Assembly (NCBI GenBank): GCA_001768515.1
Contig: MEOA01000043.1
Coordinates: 62,001 to 126,000 of the forward strand
Source of the DNA: Bacteroidetes bacterium GWE2_42_24
GTDB taxonomy: Bacteria > Bacteroidota > Bacteroidia > Bacteroidales > TTA-H9
DNA: 64,000 nucleotides
Direction: 5' to 3'
Shown here: positions 9,247 to 18,647 of the stretch, one piece after another
Layout of the letters: the number at the start of each line of letters is the position of its first letter
Position numbering within the stretch: position 1 is the stretch's first letter
The notes under the pieces: generated by a model
Seen by the model: the letters and a program-made list of their open reading frames with translations, nothing else
Database searches by the model: none
What the model was told of the DNA's origin: nothing
Program-made: the position numbers and the translations under genes

Positions 9247-9487
9247 GATAAAACTATCGGATGAACTTATATATAGTTGATGTGTAGTGATTAATAGTGT
9301 GATAGCAGTTGACAGTCTGCCATATCGCCCCGAAGACTTCAACGGATATAGGCGTATTATTGATTCATGATCATTTGTCGCTGGCTGTTTATGTTTATGT
9401 CTCCATCTCAATAGCTCAATACTTCATTCTTTTTTGGCCATTAACTTTTTGCCGGGGTTTTTGTGATGTGCCGGATAGCAATAAAAC

Positions 9488-9518
9488 AAAAAGCCGCTGA
9501 GGACTTCAGCGGCTTTTT
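9488..9518 (-). terminator. Rho-independent terminator of the tolC-adaptor operon
   Basis: A 13-bp perfect stem (AAAAAGCCGCTGA pairing with TCAGCGGCTTTTT) with a 5-nt loop, flanked by A and T tracts on both sides. It lies 19 bp after the stop of the adaptor gene on the minus strand and separates it from the divergent-looking gap before the Ehr promoter. The symmetric A/T tracts would allow it to work in both directions. Confidence 0.85.
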
Positions 9519-9536
9519 AATATCAGGCAATTAAGT

Positions 9537-10898
9537 TTATTTGTTGTCTTTTTCGAAGAGTTTGTCTTTTTCGACCTTTTCAACCTTGTCGTTGTTTTTC
9601 AGGTCTTTTGAAATAGCCAGATAAGGAGCAGAAACAACTTCTACGTCGGATTTGAGACCTGTTATAACTTCGATCCAGATGTTATCCTGAACGCCGGTTT
9701 TAACTTCCTGTAGTTTTACGGTACCGTTTTCATAAACGAACACATATTCTTTGAATGTCTCAGTCGACACTTTTTTGGAATCTTCATTCTCAGAGTTTCC
9801 ATCCTCTTTTATAGCCCGGCGAACCCTTTTTCCAGTTGTGTCCTCGCGGGTGGTAACAGCCTGGATAGGTACTGCCACCACATTTTTAACAGTTTGTGTC
9901 TGGATTTCCACACTTGCCGACATTCCCGGTCTGAAGGGTGAAAAATCGGGTTGATCAGCTGAGAGAAGATCTTTATATGAATTCTTATCTATGTGAATGC
10001 GTACTTCAAAATTGGTTACCTGATCTACACCAGAAGATGTTGATGAATTAGCGGAGGTGGCAATTTGTGTTACTATCCCGCGGAATTTACGGTTAAGATA
10101 AGCATCCACTTCAATCAGACAGGTGTCGCCCATTTTTACTCTCACGATGTCGTTTTCATTTACCTCAACTCTGGCTTCCATGCTGTTGAGGTTGGCGATA
10201 CGCATGAGCTCGGTTCCTGCCGAGAACTGCGAAGCACCAGTTACACGTTCGCCTTTTTCGACACTTAGCTGAGAAACTTTTCCATCGGCTGGTGCATATA
10301 CAGCCGTTTTCTTGAAATCGTCGCTGGCTTTCCGGAGAACCGCTTCAAGACTGGTAACTGAAAATTCAGAAGATTTTACGTTTTGCCTGGCAGCTTCCAG
10401 ATCGGCTTTGGCCACATCGTAGTTTGTCTTGGCTGTTTCAAATTCAGAGTCGCTGATGACTCTCTGATCCCATAGCTTTTTCTGGCGGTTATAAGTCACT
10501 TCGGCATTGGTAAGTCTTGCCTGAACCTGTACCATCTGTGCGCGGCTGTTCGCCAGATTGGCCCGCTGGCTATTCAGTTGAGCCTCATTCTGTTCCAGGG
10601 TTGATTTGTATATCTGGGGATCTATCTTTACCAATAACTGACCCTGGGTAACGATTTCACCTTCTTTAACCAGTAATTCGACGATTTCGCCTGAGATATA
10701 TGGGCTGATCTTAACATCGGTTTCAGGTTGGATTTTACCATTGGCGGTCACAGTTTCAATGATGGTGCGAAGTGCCGATTTCTCGGTGGCCACCTTTGTG
10801 AACTCCTTGTTATTGCGTTTCACCAGGGCGAGAACGATTAGTCCGATCAGGACAATGGCGCCGATGATGATGTAATTACGCTTACTTGATTTTTTCAT
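9537..10898 (-). CDS. Efflux membrane-fusion (HlyD/MacA-type) periplasmic adaptor
   Basis: A 453-residue adaptor from the ATG at 10898. I chose this start because it gives a normal cytoplasmic KKSSKRN stretch followed by one membrane anchor (about residues 9-25); the longer frame beginning at 10961 adds 21 residues without signal character. Order: anchor, biotinyl-lipoyl half-motif (EIVELLVKEGEIVTQGQLLVKIDP), a coiled-coil hairpin (about 90-190, rich in Q, E, A and N), second lipoyl half (VYAPADGKVSQLSVEKGERV), beta-barrel and membrane-proximal domain. The C-terminus is long and highly charged (K/E/D). Such proteins link an inner-membrane pump to TolC. It follows a tolC gene, but no pump gene adjoins it, which is unusual; the MacB-like pump at 28.9-33.2 kb has its own adaptor. 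Confidence 0.88.
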   Translation of the reverse strand: MKKSSKRNYIIIGAIVLIGLIVLALVKRNNKEFTKVATEKSALRTIIETVTANGKIQPETDVKISPYISGEIVELLVKEGEIVTQGQLLVKIDPQIYKSTLEQNEAQLNSQRANLANSRAQMVQVQARLTNAEVTYNRQKKLWDQRVISDSEFETAKTNYDVAKADLEAARQNVKSSEFSVTSLEAVLRKASDDFKKTAVYAPADGKVSQLSVEKGERVTGASQFSAGTELMRIANLNSMEARVEVNENDIVRVKMGDTCLIEVDAYLNRKFRGIVTQIATSANSSTSSGVDQVTNFEVRIHIDKNSYKDLLSADQPDFSPFRPGMSASVEIQTQTVKNVVAVPIQAVTTREDTTGKRVRRAIKEDGNSENEDSKKVSTETFKEYVFVYENGTVKLQEVKTGVQDNIWIEVITGLKSDVEVVSAPYLAISKDLKNNDKVEKVEKDKLFEKDNK

Positions 10899-10976
10899 GG
10901 TAGCTGAGGATTTGTGATATAACTTGACACGGTGTGGTTTATGGCTTGGCACATCGTGCACGGTCGTAGGGGTTAA

Positions 10977-12431
10977 TTATTTATTCAGGGTTAATTCTTT
11001 TCCGAGATAGAAGTCGAGGATCTTAGTTTTAAAGATATAATCGAAGCGGGCTTGTAACAGATCAGATTCAGCCTTGCTCAGGTTCTTTTTATTTTCGTTG
11101 TATTCGATGCTTGTTAGCATCCCCACATTGAATTTCTTTTCGGCATAGTGAAAACTCTCTGTTGCAGCAGTCAGTTTTTTCTGCGAAGCAGTAAATTTTT
11201 GCAATGCAGCCAGTGCGTCAGCATGAGCCTGTTGTATAATTTTGTTGAGGTTGTTGCTTTGGATCTCGAGGTCGAGGTTGGCATTCTCAACTCCGATTTT
11301 AGCCTTTGAGATGGCGGTGCGTGTCGACAGTCCATTCAGGATAGGTATACTAAGATATAGTCCAAGTGACTTATTTTCATTATCGCGAATCTGATCACTG
11401 AAACTCTTGGTACGGTATTCATAACTGGTACCGTATCCAAGCACTGTTTCTTTCCCGATTGCAGTCTCACCGATTGGAACGAGAACATCTTTGGCGTTGT
11501 ATCCTTCCTTTGCGGCACCCGAATAGCCAGTACCCCAACTGCCCCCGATTGAGAGGGTAGGGCTATGCTGACCACGGGCAATGCTTAATGATCGGTTAGC
11601 CATGGCGACGTTAATTTTGCTTGCTTTGACGTCGGGCTGGTTTTCGATGGCGTAATCATAAACTTCTTTAGGCTCCGGAACGTTCGCGGTAAGATTAATA
11701 CGCAATATTTCAGGAATATCGATGGTGAAATCGGGCATGTTGTTTAAGTCGAGCAATTGTGACAGTGTAAGATATGAGATGTTGAGGTTGTTCCGTGCCT
11801 CGACCCAGGCAAGTTCTTCAGTGGCAGCCTGTGATTCAGTGTTAAACAGTTCACCCTGAGCCATAGTGCCGGCCTCAACCATGCGTCTGGTTTTTTCAAC
11901 CTGCTGTTTGGTTACCTCCCATTGTTCTTTTGTGGTCTTTTCCAGTTCGATATAGAACAGCGTCTGAAGATAAAATGTGACCACATTGAGCGAAATGTCG
12001 TTCATGGTCTTTTCAACATTCAGCTTACTTATCTGCAGATTTAGCTGACTGTTCCTGATCTGATTCAGTTTTTGAAAACCATTAAAAATGGTGACGTTGC
12101 CCTGAATATAAAAGTTGTTCGACTGTACCCGTTCTGTTGCAAACTGGTTCGTGTACATGTCAATGGTCTGTCCCCAATTGTAAACATGGTTAGCACTACC
12201 GTTAATGCTAGGAAGTAAAGAGGCTTTACTCGACAACAGATCGGCTTGTGCTACCCTGATGCTGAGCATCTGTTTACGTACGTTGAGGTTGTTCTGGCGG
12301 GCATAATTGATGCAATCTTCCAGCGACCAGGTTTTTTTCTCCTGTGCTACGGCAGGTAATGCAATGAGCAGTGTGCCTGCAATCATTAGTGTCAGGCTGC
12401 GACGAAAAATAGATAATGTGTTGAAATTCAT
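10977..12431 (-). CDS. TolC-family outer-membrane efflux protein
   Basis: A 484-residue protein when started at the ATG at 12431, which opens a good signal peptide (basic start, LMIAGTLLIALPAVAQ cleavage region near residue 30). The alternative start at 12524 puts 31 non-signal residues in front and is unlikely. Two OEP repeats are visible: the first begins WSLEDCINYARQNNLNVRK and the second begins around YDYAIENQPDVKASK; long heptad-rich stretches (about 160-230 and 380-450) fit the periplasmic alpha-barrel. TolC trimers form the outer-membrane exit duct for tripartite exporters. The adaptor gene follows 78 bp downstream and shares the terminator at 9488-9518. Confidence 0.9.
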   Translation of the reverse strand: MNFNTLSIFRRSLTLMIAGTLLIALPAVAQEKKTWSLEDCINYARQNNLNVRKQMLSIRVAQADLLSSKASLLPSINGSANHVYNWGQTIDMYTNQFATERVQSNNFYIQGNVTIFNGFQKLNQIRNSQLNLQISKLNVEKTMNDISLNVVTFYLQTLFYIELEKTTKEQWEVTKQQVEKTRRMVEAGTMAQGELFNTESQAATEELAWVEARNNLNISYLTLSQLLDLNNMPDFTIDIPEILRINLTANVPEPKEVYDYAIENQPDVKASKINVAMANRSLSIARGQHSPTLSIGGSWGTGYSGAAKEGYNAKDVLVPIGETAIGKETVLGYGTSYEYRTKSFSDQIRDNENKSLGLYLSIPILNGLSTRTAISKAKIGVENANLDLEIQSNNLNKIIQQAHADALAALQKFTASQKKLTAATESFHYAEKKFNVGMLTSIEYNENKKNLSKAESDLLQARFDYIFKTKILDFYLGKELTLNK

Positions 12432-12746
12432 GTTTATTACAGTATTTCCCAGTTTATGAATCGGTATGAGAAAACCCTGATATGCCTTCAAATTTCTGTG
12501 TCCAGATTGAGTTGTTACCCTCATGTGACGAAGTTTATCATGAAAGATTACACCTCAACCGACATTTTGTTTCTCCAGCGATTATTGGTTTTGCTACAAC
12601 TCCCCCTCTAAAAAACATGCCATATTTATATTTTGCAGTTTAACAACCTATTATAACTCCCGCGCAAATCATTTATTGTAATATTGTGTGCCGCACCGAA
12701 CAGAATGTGTCCGCTATCGAACAACAGGATGATGCAAGTCAACCCA

Positions 12747-12777
12747 TTGAGTTATCGGCTCTTTTTTATTACGTTTG
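12747..12777 (+). promoter_or_regulatory. Candidate Bacteroidota-type promoter of the M1 aminopeptidase gene
   Basis: TTG at 12747-12749, a 20-bp spacer, then TACGTTTG at 12770-12777. Both elements match the Bacteroidota consensus (TTTG/TTG -33 and TAnnTTTG -7) with ordinary spacing. The ATG follows 39 bp downstream. This is one of the best full promoters in the window. Confidence 0.65.
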
Positions 12778-12816
12778 CACTTTAATCGGGAATAATTACC
12801 ATCCAAAACTGGTACC

Positions 12817-15135
12817 ATGAAGATTAGTCGCCTGCTTTGTGTCATTATGTCTGCCTTTGTCGTGACAGGCAGTCATTCTTCCGCCTTCTCGCAAACCCTG
12901 TTGCCTATTACGGTTACCCATTATGATCTTACGCTTGATGTGCGAAATTTCGCTTCTAAGATCCTCTACGGTAAGGCTGTTCTAACCCTGAAGTCGCGCG
13001 AAGATAACGTTCAGCTTGTTCAGCTTAACCTGCTGAATATGTCTGTCGACTCCGCTAAAACCAATGGGCAATTGGTGTCGGTAGAGCGTTCGGGTGATAC
13101 GATAAGAATCCAACTGCCTGAACCACTTTTTCTCAACGGATGGGGTGAGGTCACCCTTTGGTACCATGGTACACCTGCCATTGAGCCATACAACTGGGGC
13201 GGCTTTCATTTCGACAATGGGCTGGCCTATAATCTTGGGATTGCTTTCGAGGCCAATCCGCACAACTATGGGCGTGCAATGTTTCCATGCATCGATGAAT
13301 TTCATGAACGCGCTACCTATGTCTATCACATCACCACCGATACCAATATGGTCGCTGTGTGTGGTGGCATCCATCTTTCCACTGACACGAATCCTGATTT
13401 TACCCTAACTCACCATTGGAGCATGATGCAGTCAATTCCGGCTTATCTGGCCTCAGTGGCTGTCTCGAAATACCTGCCACGGAATGATACCTTCAACGGA
13501 GCGGAGCGTAATATCCCCATTGGGCTGTATTTTAAGGCTTCTGATTCAACAAAGGTCAAAAATCTATTTGTCAACCTAAAGGGTGTTCTCTCCGGGTTCG
13601 AGGAGGCCTGGGGGCCTTATCCTTTCGATCGCGTTGGCTTTTGCGGAACAAACCAGGGGGCAATGGAACATGCTGCCAATGTAGCCTATCCGGTCGGGAG
13701 CATGGGTGCCGAAAATGAATGGCTTTGGGCCCATGAGTTATCGCACATGTGGTTTGGCGATATGGTCACCTGCATCAACGCCGAGGAGATGTGGCTTAAT
13801 GAAGGATGGGCTGTTTTTAATGAATACCTTACTCAGGAGATTCTTTACGGTGATGAAGCATATATTGAGTATATGAAGCTGAAACACCGCGACGTGATCA
13901 GCCAGTGCCACCTCATTGATGATGGCTATCGTGCGCTGGTGGGAATTCCCAATGAATACACCTATGGCGAAACTGTTTATCAGAAAGGCGGATTGGTTGT
14001 CCATGCCCTACGTTCATACCTGGGCGATGAAGTGTTTTTTCCGGCTATACGTACATGGTTGCAGAATAAAAAGTTTCAGCATGCCTCATCGGCTGAATTG
14101 CGCGATTTTCTTACTCAATACACAGGAACTGATATGACCGGGTTCTTCGATAGCTGGGTTTTCAATGCTGGCTTCCCTGCCTTCGTGATCGATTCACTGC
14201 AGATTATTCCTGATGGAAATGCCTACGGCGTGAAGGGATTTATCCACCAGAAATTGCGCAATGCCCCGGGGTTCTTTACACAAAACCGTCTGCCGGTAGC
14301 CTTATATGACTCATTGGGTCGGAGGATTGCTCTCGTTTCGGTTGAGGTGAATGGCGAATATGCTTCTTTTGAAGCTACGCTGGTTTCAAAACCATGTTGG
14401 ACAGTAGTTGATCCCGATATCCGCATTCCAGGAGCCATGACTGTCGATCAGCATTTGATCAAGGGAACCGGAAATACTGATTTTTCCGGCACTTATTTCC
14501 GGCTTATTACAAACACCAATCCTGATTCTGCTGTAGTACACGTAACCCATTACAGGGTTGCGCCCGATTCGCTAAAGGTGCCAGTCGACGGTTTGGTTTT
14601 GAGCGATTTCAGGTTTTGGCAGGTAAAAGGATATTTCCCTCCAAGCTTTGATGCCACCGGACGCTTTTCTTATTCAAAGACTCTTCATCTTGACGACAGT
14701 CTGCTGGTTTCTGCTACCGATTCCCTGATGATCCTTTACCGTCCGGATGCAGGGCATGACTGGCAGATGATCCCGGCTACAAAGCAGGGTACGTCCTTCG
14801 CCGGAAACATTATGGTAAGTAATCTGAAGCCAGGTGACTACACCCTGGCGATAAAAAAATTCGGAACAGGTATCGATACACCCCATCCATCAGAAACAGG
14901 CCGGTTGAGGATTTATCCCAATCCATCACATGGAATAGTTGTAATCGAAACTGGTGGACAGCAGGGTGTGGCCGAGATTTTTACCCTTGGCGGTGAGCGG
15001 ATTTTCAGTCAGCGTACCACCTCGGGTGATGCCACCATCAGGTGGCAGGCCTCAGTTCAGGGAAATTACCTCGTAAAATTCACCTCCGATAATTCCGGAC
15101 TTTTTTTGGTGGAGAAGGTGATGGTTGTGCGTTAA
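12817..15135 (+). CDS. Secreted M1-family metallo-aminopeptidase with T9SS C-terminal sorting domain
   Basis: A 772-residue zinc peptidase. Residues 1-25 are a signal peptide ending near SSAFSQ. The M1 core shows GAMEHAA (exopeptidase motif, close to GAMEN), the zinc site H306-E-L-S-H310 and the third ligand in NEGWA at E329, 19 residues further on, exactly the M1 spacing. A beta-sandwich follows, then from about residue 690 LRIYPNPSHGIVVIE and a closing ...GNYLVKF...VEKVMVV strand pattern, the classic type A T9SS sorting domain. It should therefore be exported across the outer membrane and kept at the surface or released. It would remove N-terminal residues from peptides for uptake. It is a single gene with its own promoter; the region up to 15221 has no clear terminator. 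Confidence 0.93.
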   Translation: MKISRLLCVIMSAFVVTGSHSSAFSQTLLPITVTHYDLTLDVRNFASKILYGKAVLTLKSREDNVQLVQLNLLNMSVDSAKTNGQLVSVERSGDTIRIQLPEPLFLNGWGEVTLWYHGTPAIEPYNWGGFHFDNGLAYNLGIAFEANPHNYGRAMFPCIDEFHERATYVYHITTDTNMVAVCGGIHLSTDTNPDFTLTHHWSMMQSIPAYLASVAVSKYLPRNDTFNGAERNIPIGLYFKASDSTKVKNLFVNLKGVLSGFEEAWGPYPFDRVGFCGTNQGAMEHAANVAYPVGSMGAENEWLWAHELSHMWFGDMVTCINAEEMWLNEGWAVFNEYLTQEILYGDEAYIEYMKLKHRDVISQCHLIDDGYRALVGIPNEYTYGETVYQKGGLVVHALRSYLGDEVFFPAIRTWLQNKKFQHASSAELRDFLTQYTGTDMTGFFDSWVFNAGFPAFVIDSLQIIPDGNAYGVKGFIHQKLRNAPGFFTQNRLPVALYDSLGRRIALVSVEVNGEYASFEATLVSKPCWTVVDPDIRIPGAMTVDQHLIKGTGNTDFSGTYFRLITNTNPDSAVVHVTHYRVAPDSLKVPVDGLVLSDFRFWQVKGYFPPSFDATGRFSYSKTLHLDDSLLVSATDSLMILYRPDAGHDWQMIPATKQGTSFAGNIMVSNLKPGDYTLAIKKFGTGIDTPHPSETGRLRIYPNPSHGIVVIETGGQQGVAEIFTLGGERIFSQRTTSGDATIRWQASVQGNYLVKFTSDNSGLFLVEKVMVVR

Positions 15136-15220
15136 CTGAATAGCGAAGGGCGAAGAGGCGTGATGAAGCATAAAGGTGATTTGATGATTGGCTGATAGTT
15201 ATCCGTTTCACAAAATTCTC

Positions 15221-15228
15221 TATTTTTG
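15221..15228 (+). promoter_or_regulatory. Candidate promoter -7 box upstream of the first ptb
   Basis: TATTTTTG, a perfect TAnnTTTG match, 73 bp before the ATG. The -33 position has GTTTC, a partial match. It would give a leader of about 65 nt. Confidence 0.5.
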
Positions 15229-15300
15229 CAGTCGCATTCTGAGATTCCTTAGAGTCAGCAATTCAGTAATTTGAAAACTTAATCATTCAAAAATCACACC

Positions 15301-16206
15301 ATGTCCATAATAAATCTCCAGCAATTGGTTGAGGTCGTTAAGACCAAACCGCGTAAGCGTCTGATTGCTGCCTTTGCGAATGACAGTCACACCATTCAGG
15401 CTGTCAGTAATGCTATCGATCTTGGGATCGTTGAAGGTATCCTTGTAGGCGATGAGGCTGCCATTCTTCAGGTCTGCGCTCATGAAGGTATTGATTCTTT
15501 AAAGTTTAAGATCGTTCAGGAAGCGGACGAACAGAAAGCCGCCCATAAGGCCGTCGAAATGATCATGAAAGGTGAGGGTGATATTTTGATGAAAGGTCTG
15601 GTGAGCACCGACAAGTATATGCGAGCCATCCTGAACAAAGATGCCGGAATGTTGCCTCCCAAAGCAGTGCTCACACATGTTACGGTAATCGAAAGTGCAG
15701 GCTACCACAAGTTGTTGGTTGTTGGCGATGTTGCTATCATTCCGCAACCTGATCTTAGCCAAAAAGTGGCTATTACTAATTTTCTGATTCAGGTAGCCAA
15801 AGCGCTCGGAATCGAGCAGCCCAAGGTGGCAGTGATTGCTGCCACTGAACAGATGCTTCCAGGAATGCAGGCCTGTGTCGATGCCGGAATCATCTCCAAG
15901 ATGGCCGACCGTGGACAAATCAAAGGTGCCTTTGTTGATGGTCCTTTAGCTCTCGATGTAGCCCTCGACAGAGAGAGTGCCCAGATTAAAAAAATTGGAG
16001 GAAATGTAGCCGGCGATGCCGATTGTTTGCTGTTCCCCAATATTGAATCAGGTAATGTCTTCTATAAATCGCATACCAAGTTGTCGAAAGGCGAACTCGG
16101 AGCTGTTGTGATGGGAGCCAGATGCCCCGCCGTCCTTTCTTCACGTGGCGATTCTGCTCTCACGAAAACATATTCAATCGCATTGGCAGCTCTCGTTGCA
16201 AAATAA
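15301..16206 (+). CDS. ptb: Phosphate butyryltransferase (first copy)
   Basis: A 301-residue protein of the phosphate acetyl/butaryl transferase family, at the usual Ptb length. It converts butyryl-CoA (or a branched-chain acyl-CoA) and phosphate to acyl phosphate plus CoA in the cytoplasm. Family blocks seen: AFANDSHTIQAVSNA, GEGDILMKGLVSTDKYMRAILN (about 91-112), PQPDLSQK, VDGPLALDVALD and a C-terminal NIESGNVFYKS...GARCPAVLSSRGDS. The downstream paralogue and butyrate kinase complete an ATP-yielding acyl-CoA to acid route. A gap of 297 bp with its own promoter box separates it from the second copy, so the two may be controlled separately. Acetyl- versus butyryl- preference cannot be decided from sequence alone, but the neighbouring kinase favours butyryl or isobutyryl. 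Confidence 0.9.
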   Translation: MSIINLQQLVEVVKTKPRKRLIAAFANDSHTIQAVSNAIDLGIVEGILVGDEAAILQVCAHEGIDSLKFKIVQEADEQKAAHKAVEMIMKGEGDILMKGLVSTDKYMRAILNKDAGMLPPKAVLTHVTVIESAGYHKLLVVGDVAIIPQPDLSQKVAITNFLIQVAKALGIEQPKVAVIAATEQMLPGMQACVDAGIISKMADRGQIKGAFVDGPLALDVALDRESAQIKKIGGNVAGDADCLLFPNIESGNVFYKSHTKLSKGELGAVVMGARCPAVLSSRGDSALTKTYSIALAALVAK

Positions 16207-16355
16207 TTCCGGCCGATTCAGGTCAACTGTAAACCAATTCCCTGCCCCTGGAATGATATGTAACTGAAGGTTTCCTTTTCATGATGATTATCAGCATATG
16301 AACAGGTTGAAAATGTCATTTTAAGGCTGATTTACCGGTTATATTTCACATTGGT

Positions 16356-16363
16356 TATATTTG
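16356..16363 (+). promoter_or_regulatory. Candidate promoter -7 box upstream of the second ptb
   Basis: TATATTTG, a perfect TAnnTTTG match, lies 140 bp before the second ptb start in the 297-bp gap between the two paralogues. No convincing TTG -33 element was found. The rest of the gap (16207-16503) shows no open frame of note. Confidence 0.45.
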
Positions 16364-16503
16364 TCCTGATCAGCCGACTCCTTTGATTATTAACCAACAC
16401 CTTTGGCTATTCGTAAGGGTTGATGCAGACGGAAAGCACTACTATTACGCCGACATTGTCTTAGAAAAGCGATCTCACCGGAGGTAACCCAGAAACCCCA
16501 AAC

Positions 16504-17415
16504 ATGCAACCGATCACCCGCCTGAACCAGATCCCCGAGCGCCTGAAACAGGATGCCCCCCGTCGTATTGCCGTTGCGGCAGCCGAAGATGCCAATACGC
16601 TTGGTGCTGTTGTGCGGGCTGTAAACGATGGATTTGCTGAAGCCATTCTCATAGGTGATCGTCGTGCGATAGAACAAACAGCTTCTGCAGCGGGTATCCA
16701 TATCAACCCTGCGTGGATTGTTGATGCCGGCGACCATGCTTGTGCGGTAGCTTGTGCCGTGCAGATGGTGAGGACTGGTAAGGCCGATGTCTTGATGAAA
16801 GGGTTGGTGAATACCGATCTGTTTCTTAAAGCTGTTTTGAATACCGAAACCGGGCTTTTGCCCAAGGGACGGGTGATGAGTTATGTTTGTGCTGTGGAGG
16901 TTCCTGATTATCCAAAGTTGATGTTTATAACTGATACCGCTGTGTTGCCTTTTCCCGATCTGAATCAGAAAGAGGCGATGCTTCGCTATGCTCTCTCCAT
17001 GGCAAGGCGGTTTGGTATTGCTGAACCTAAAGTGGCGCTGATTAGTGCTTCTGAGAAGGTCAGCCCCAATTTTCCCAATTCGATTGATTATGCTTTGCTG
17101 AGTAAAATGGCAGAACGTGGGCAATTTGGGAAGTGTTTGGTCGATGGGCCGCTTGATATTTTTCTGGCTTGTGATCCCGCCAGCGCGGCCATTAAGGGGG
17201 TCCCGACACCAATAGCCGGGCAGGCTGATGTCTTGTTGTTTCCATCATTGGAAGCATGTAATGCGTTTTACAAGGGTCTGATGCTTTTTGCCGGTGGTGA
17301 ACTGGCAGGTATGATCTGTGGTCCCGATAAGCCTGTTGTCGTGATGTCGCGTTCTGAAAGTGAAAATTCAAAATATTATTGTATTGCATTGTCGTGCCTG
17401 ATGGCCGACGAATAA
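16504..17415 (+). CDS. Phosphate butyryltransferase paralogue (second copy)
   Basis: A 303-residue phosphate acyltransferase of the same family as the gene upstream: RIAVAAAEDANTLGAVVRA, KADVLMKGLVNTDLFLKAVLNTETGLLP, FPDLNQKEA, VDGPLDIFLACD and SLEACNAFYKG align block by block with the first copy, but the two are clearly divergent. The ATG at 16504 follows AAAC and no better upstream start exists. It is followed by butyrate kinase after only 12 bp, so this copy, not the first, is the direct operon partner of buk. Divergence suggests a different acyl chain preference (for example isobutyryl or isovaleryl), which is inference. Confidence 0.87.
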   Translation: MQPITRLNQIPERLKQDAPRRIAVAAAEDANTLGAVVRAVNDGFAEAILIGDRRAIEQTASAAGIHINPAWIVDAGDHACAVACAVQMVRTGKADVLMKGLVNTDLFLKAVLNTETGLLPKGRVMSYVCAVEVPDYPKLMFITDTAVLPFPDLNQKEAMLRYALSMARRFGIAEPKVALISASEKVSPNFPNSIDYALLSKMAERGQFGKCLVDGPLDIFLACDPASAAIKGVPTPIAGQADVLLFPSLEACNAFYKGLMLFAGGELAGMICGPDKPVVVMSRSESENSKYYCIALSCLMADE

Positions 17416-17427
17416 ACTACCAATTCC

Positions 17428-18504
17428 ATGTCAGAAAAAAGAATCCTGGCAATCAATCCCGGTTCAACAAGTACCAAAATTGCCGTTTATGAAGGAACGA
17501 AGAATGTATTTCTCAAGACCCTGCGCCATTCTACCGATGAGTTGAAGCCATTTTCAAACATTGCCGGGCAGTTTCAGTTTCGCAAAGAGATTATCATGTC
17601 GGAACTGAAAAATGCCGGTATTGAGGTTGATACCATTGGCATCATTGTGGGGCGTGGTGGTCTCGTAAAACCGATTCCTTCGGGTGTGTATGAGGTAAAC
17701 GATTCCCTGGTCAACGACCTTATTCATCCAGTGTTGGGTGAGCATGCCAGCAATCTGGGGGGGCTGATTGCACTCGATATTGCCAAAACGATATCCGGAG
17801 CCCGTGCTTTCATTGCCGATCCCGTCGTAGTTGATGAACTTCAGGACGTAGCCCGTATTTCGGGTCAGCCTGAAATGCCCCGTCTTTCAATTTTTCATGC
17901 ACTCAACCAGAAGGCCATTGCCCGGACACATGCCCGGTCGCTCAACCGGAAGTATGAAGATCTGAACCTGATTGTAGCACACCTTGGAGGTGGTATCTCG
18001 GTAGGTGTGCATAAGCAGGGGAAAGTTGTGGATGTAAACAATGCCCTCGATGGAGAAGGCCCCTTCTCGCCTGAAAGAAGCGGAACCCTCCCTGCCGGTT
18101 TGCTGGCCAAAATTTGCTTTAGTGGTAAAGTTACTCTTGATGAAGTAAAGAAGATGATCACGGGTCAGGGCGGACTGGTGGCTCATCTGCAAACCAACAG
18201 CGCTTATGATGTCGAGATGTCGGCCCGCAATGGTGATGAAAAGGCGAAGCTGATTCAGGATGCCATGGCCTACCAGATTGGCAAGGAGATTGGCAGTCTG
18301 GCTGCCGTTTTGAAAGGACATGTTGACGGAATTCTTCTGACGGGTGGGATCGCCCATAATTCTGATCTGGTGAATTATATCAAGGAGATGGTCTCATTCA
18401 TTGCCCCGGTGACAGTTTACCCGGGTGAAGATGAAATGGAAGCCCTGGCCATGAATGGCCTGATGGTGATGCGTGGAGAGGTGAAGCCTTTGGTGTACAT
18501 CTGA
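17428..18504 (+). CDS. buk: Butyrate kinase
   Basis: A 358-residue ASKHA-fold kinase of the acetate/butyrate kinase family, at the normal Buk length. The N-terminus ILAINPGSTSTKIAVYE is the phosphate-1 loop; GRGGLVKPIPSGVYEVND (about 73-90), IADPVVVDEL and AHLGGGISVGVH (about 183-194) and LTGGIAHN (about 304-311) are diagnostic. It transfers phosphate from butyryl phosphate (or a branched analogue) to ADP. It sits 12 bp behind the second ptb, forming a compact ptb-buk unit. No terminator hairpin was seen after the stop. Confidence 0.94.
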   Translation: MSEKRILAINPGSTSTKIAVYEGTKNVFLKTLRHSTDELKPFSNIAGQFQFRKEIIMSELKNAGIEVDTIGIIVGRGGLVKPIPSGVYEVNDSLVNDLIHPVLGEHASNLGGLIALDIAKTISGARAFIADPVVVDELQDVARISGQPEMPRLSIFHALNQKAIARTHARSLNRKYEDLNLIVAHLGGGISVGVHKQGKVVDVNNALDGEGPFSPERSGTLPAGLLAKICFSGKVTLDEVKKMITGQGGLVAHLQTNSAYDVEMSARNGDEKAKLIQDAMAYQIGKEIGSLAAVLKGHVDGILLTGGIAHNSDLVNYIKEMVSFIAPVTVYPGEDEMEALAMNGLMVMRGEVKPLVYI

Positions 18505-18647
18505 CCGGGTAAAAGCTGTTATGACGGCTGTTGCTGAGAATGCAACGGACTTTTTATATGCTTTAGTTTTACCACAAGTTACCGGTCAGTTATTCTTTCC
18601 CTTCGATATGGCCGTAAAGCACTAAATTTGTCCCCTGATCTTGAAGA

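Noticed and set aside
16390..17124. Minus-strand open frame (244 codons) opposite the second ptb
   Set aside because: It overlaps a clear phosphotransbutyrylase gene and shows low-complexity, His/Ser-rich translation typical of an antisense shadow.
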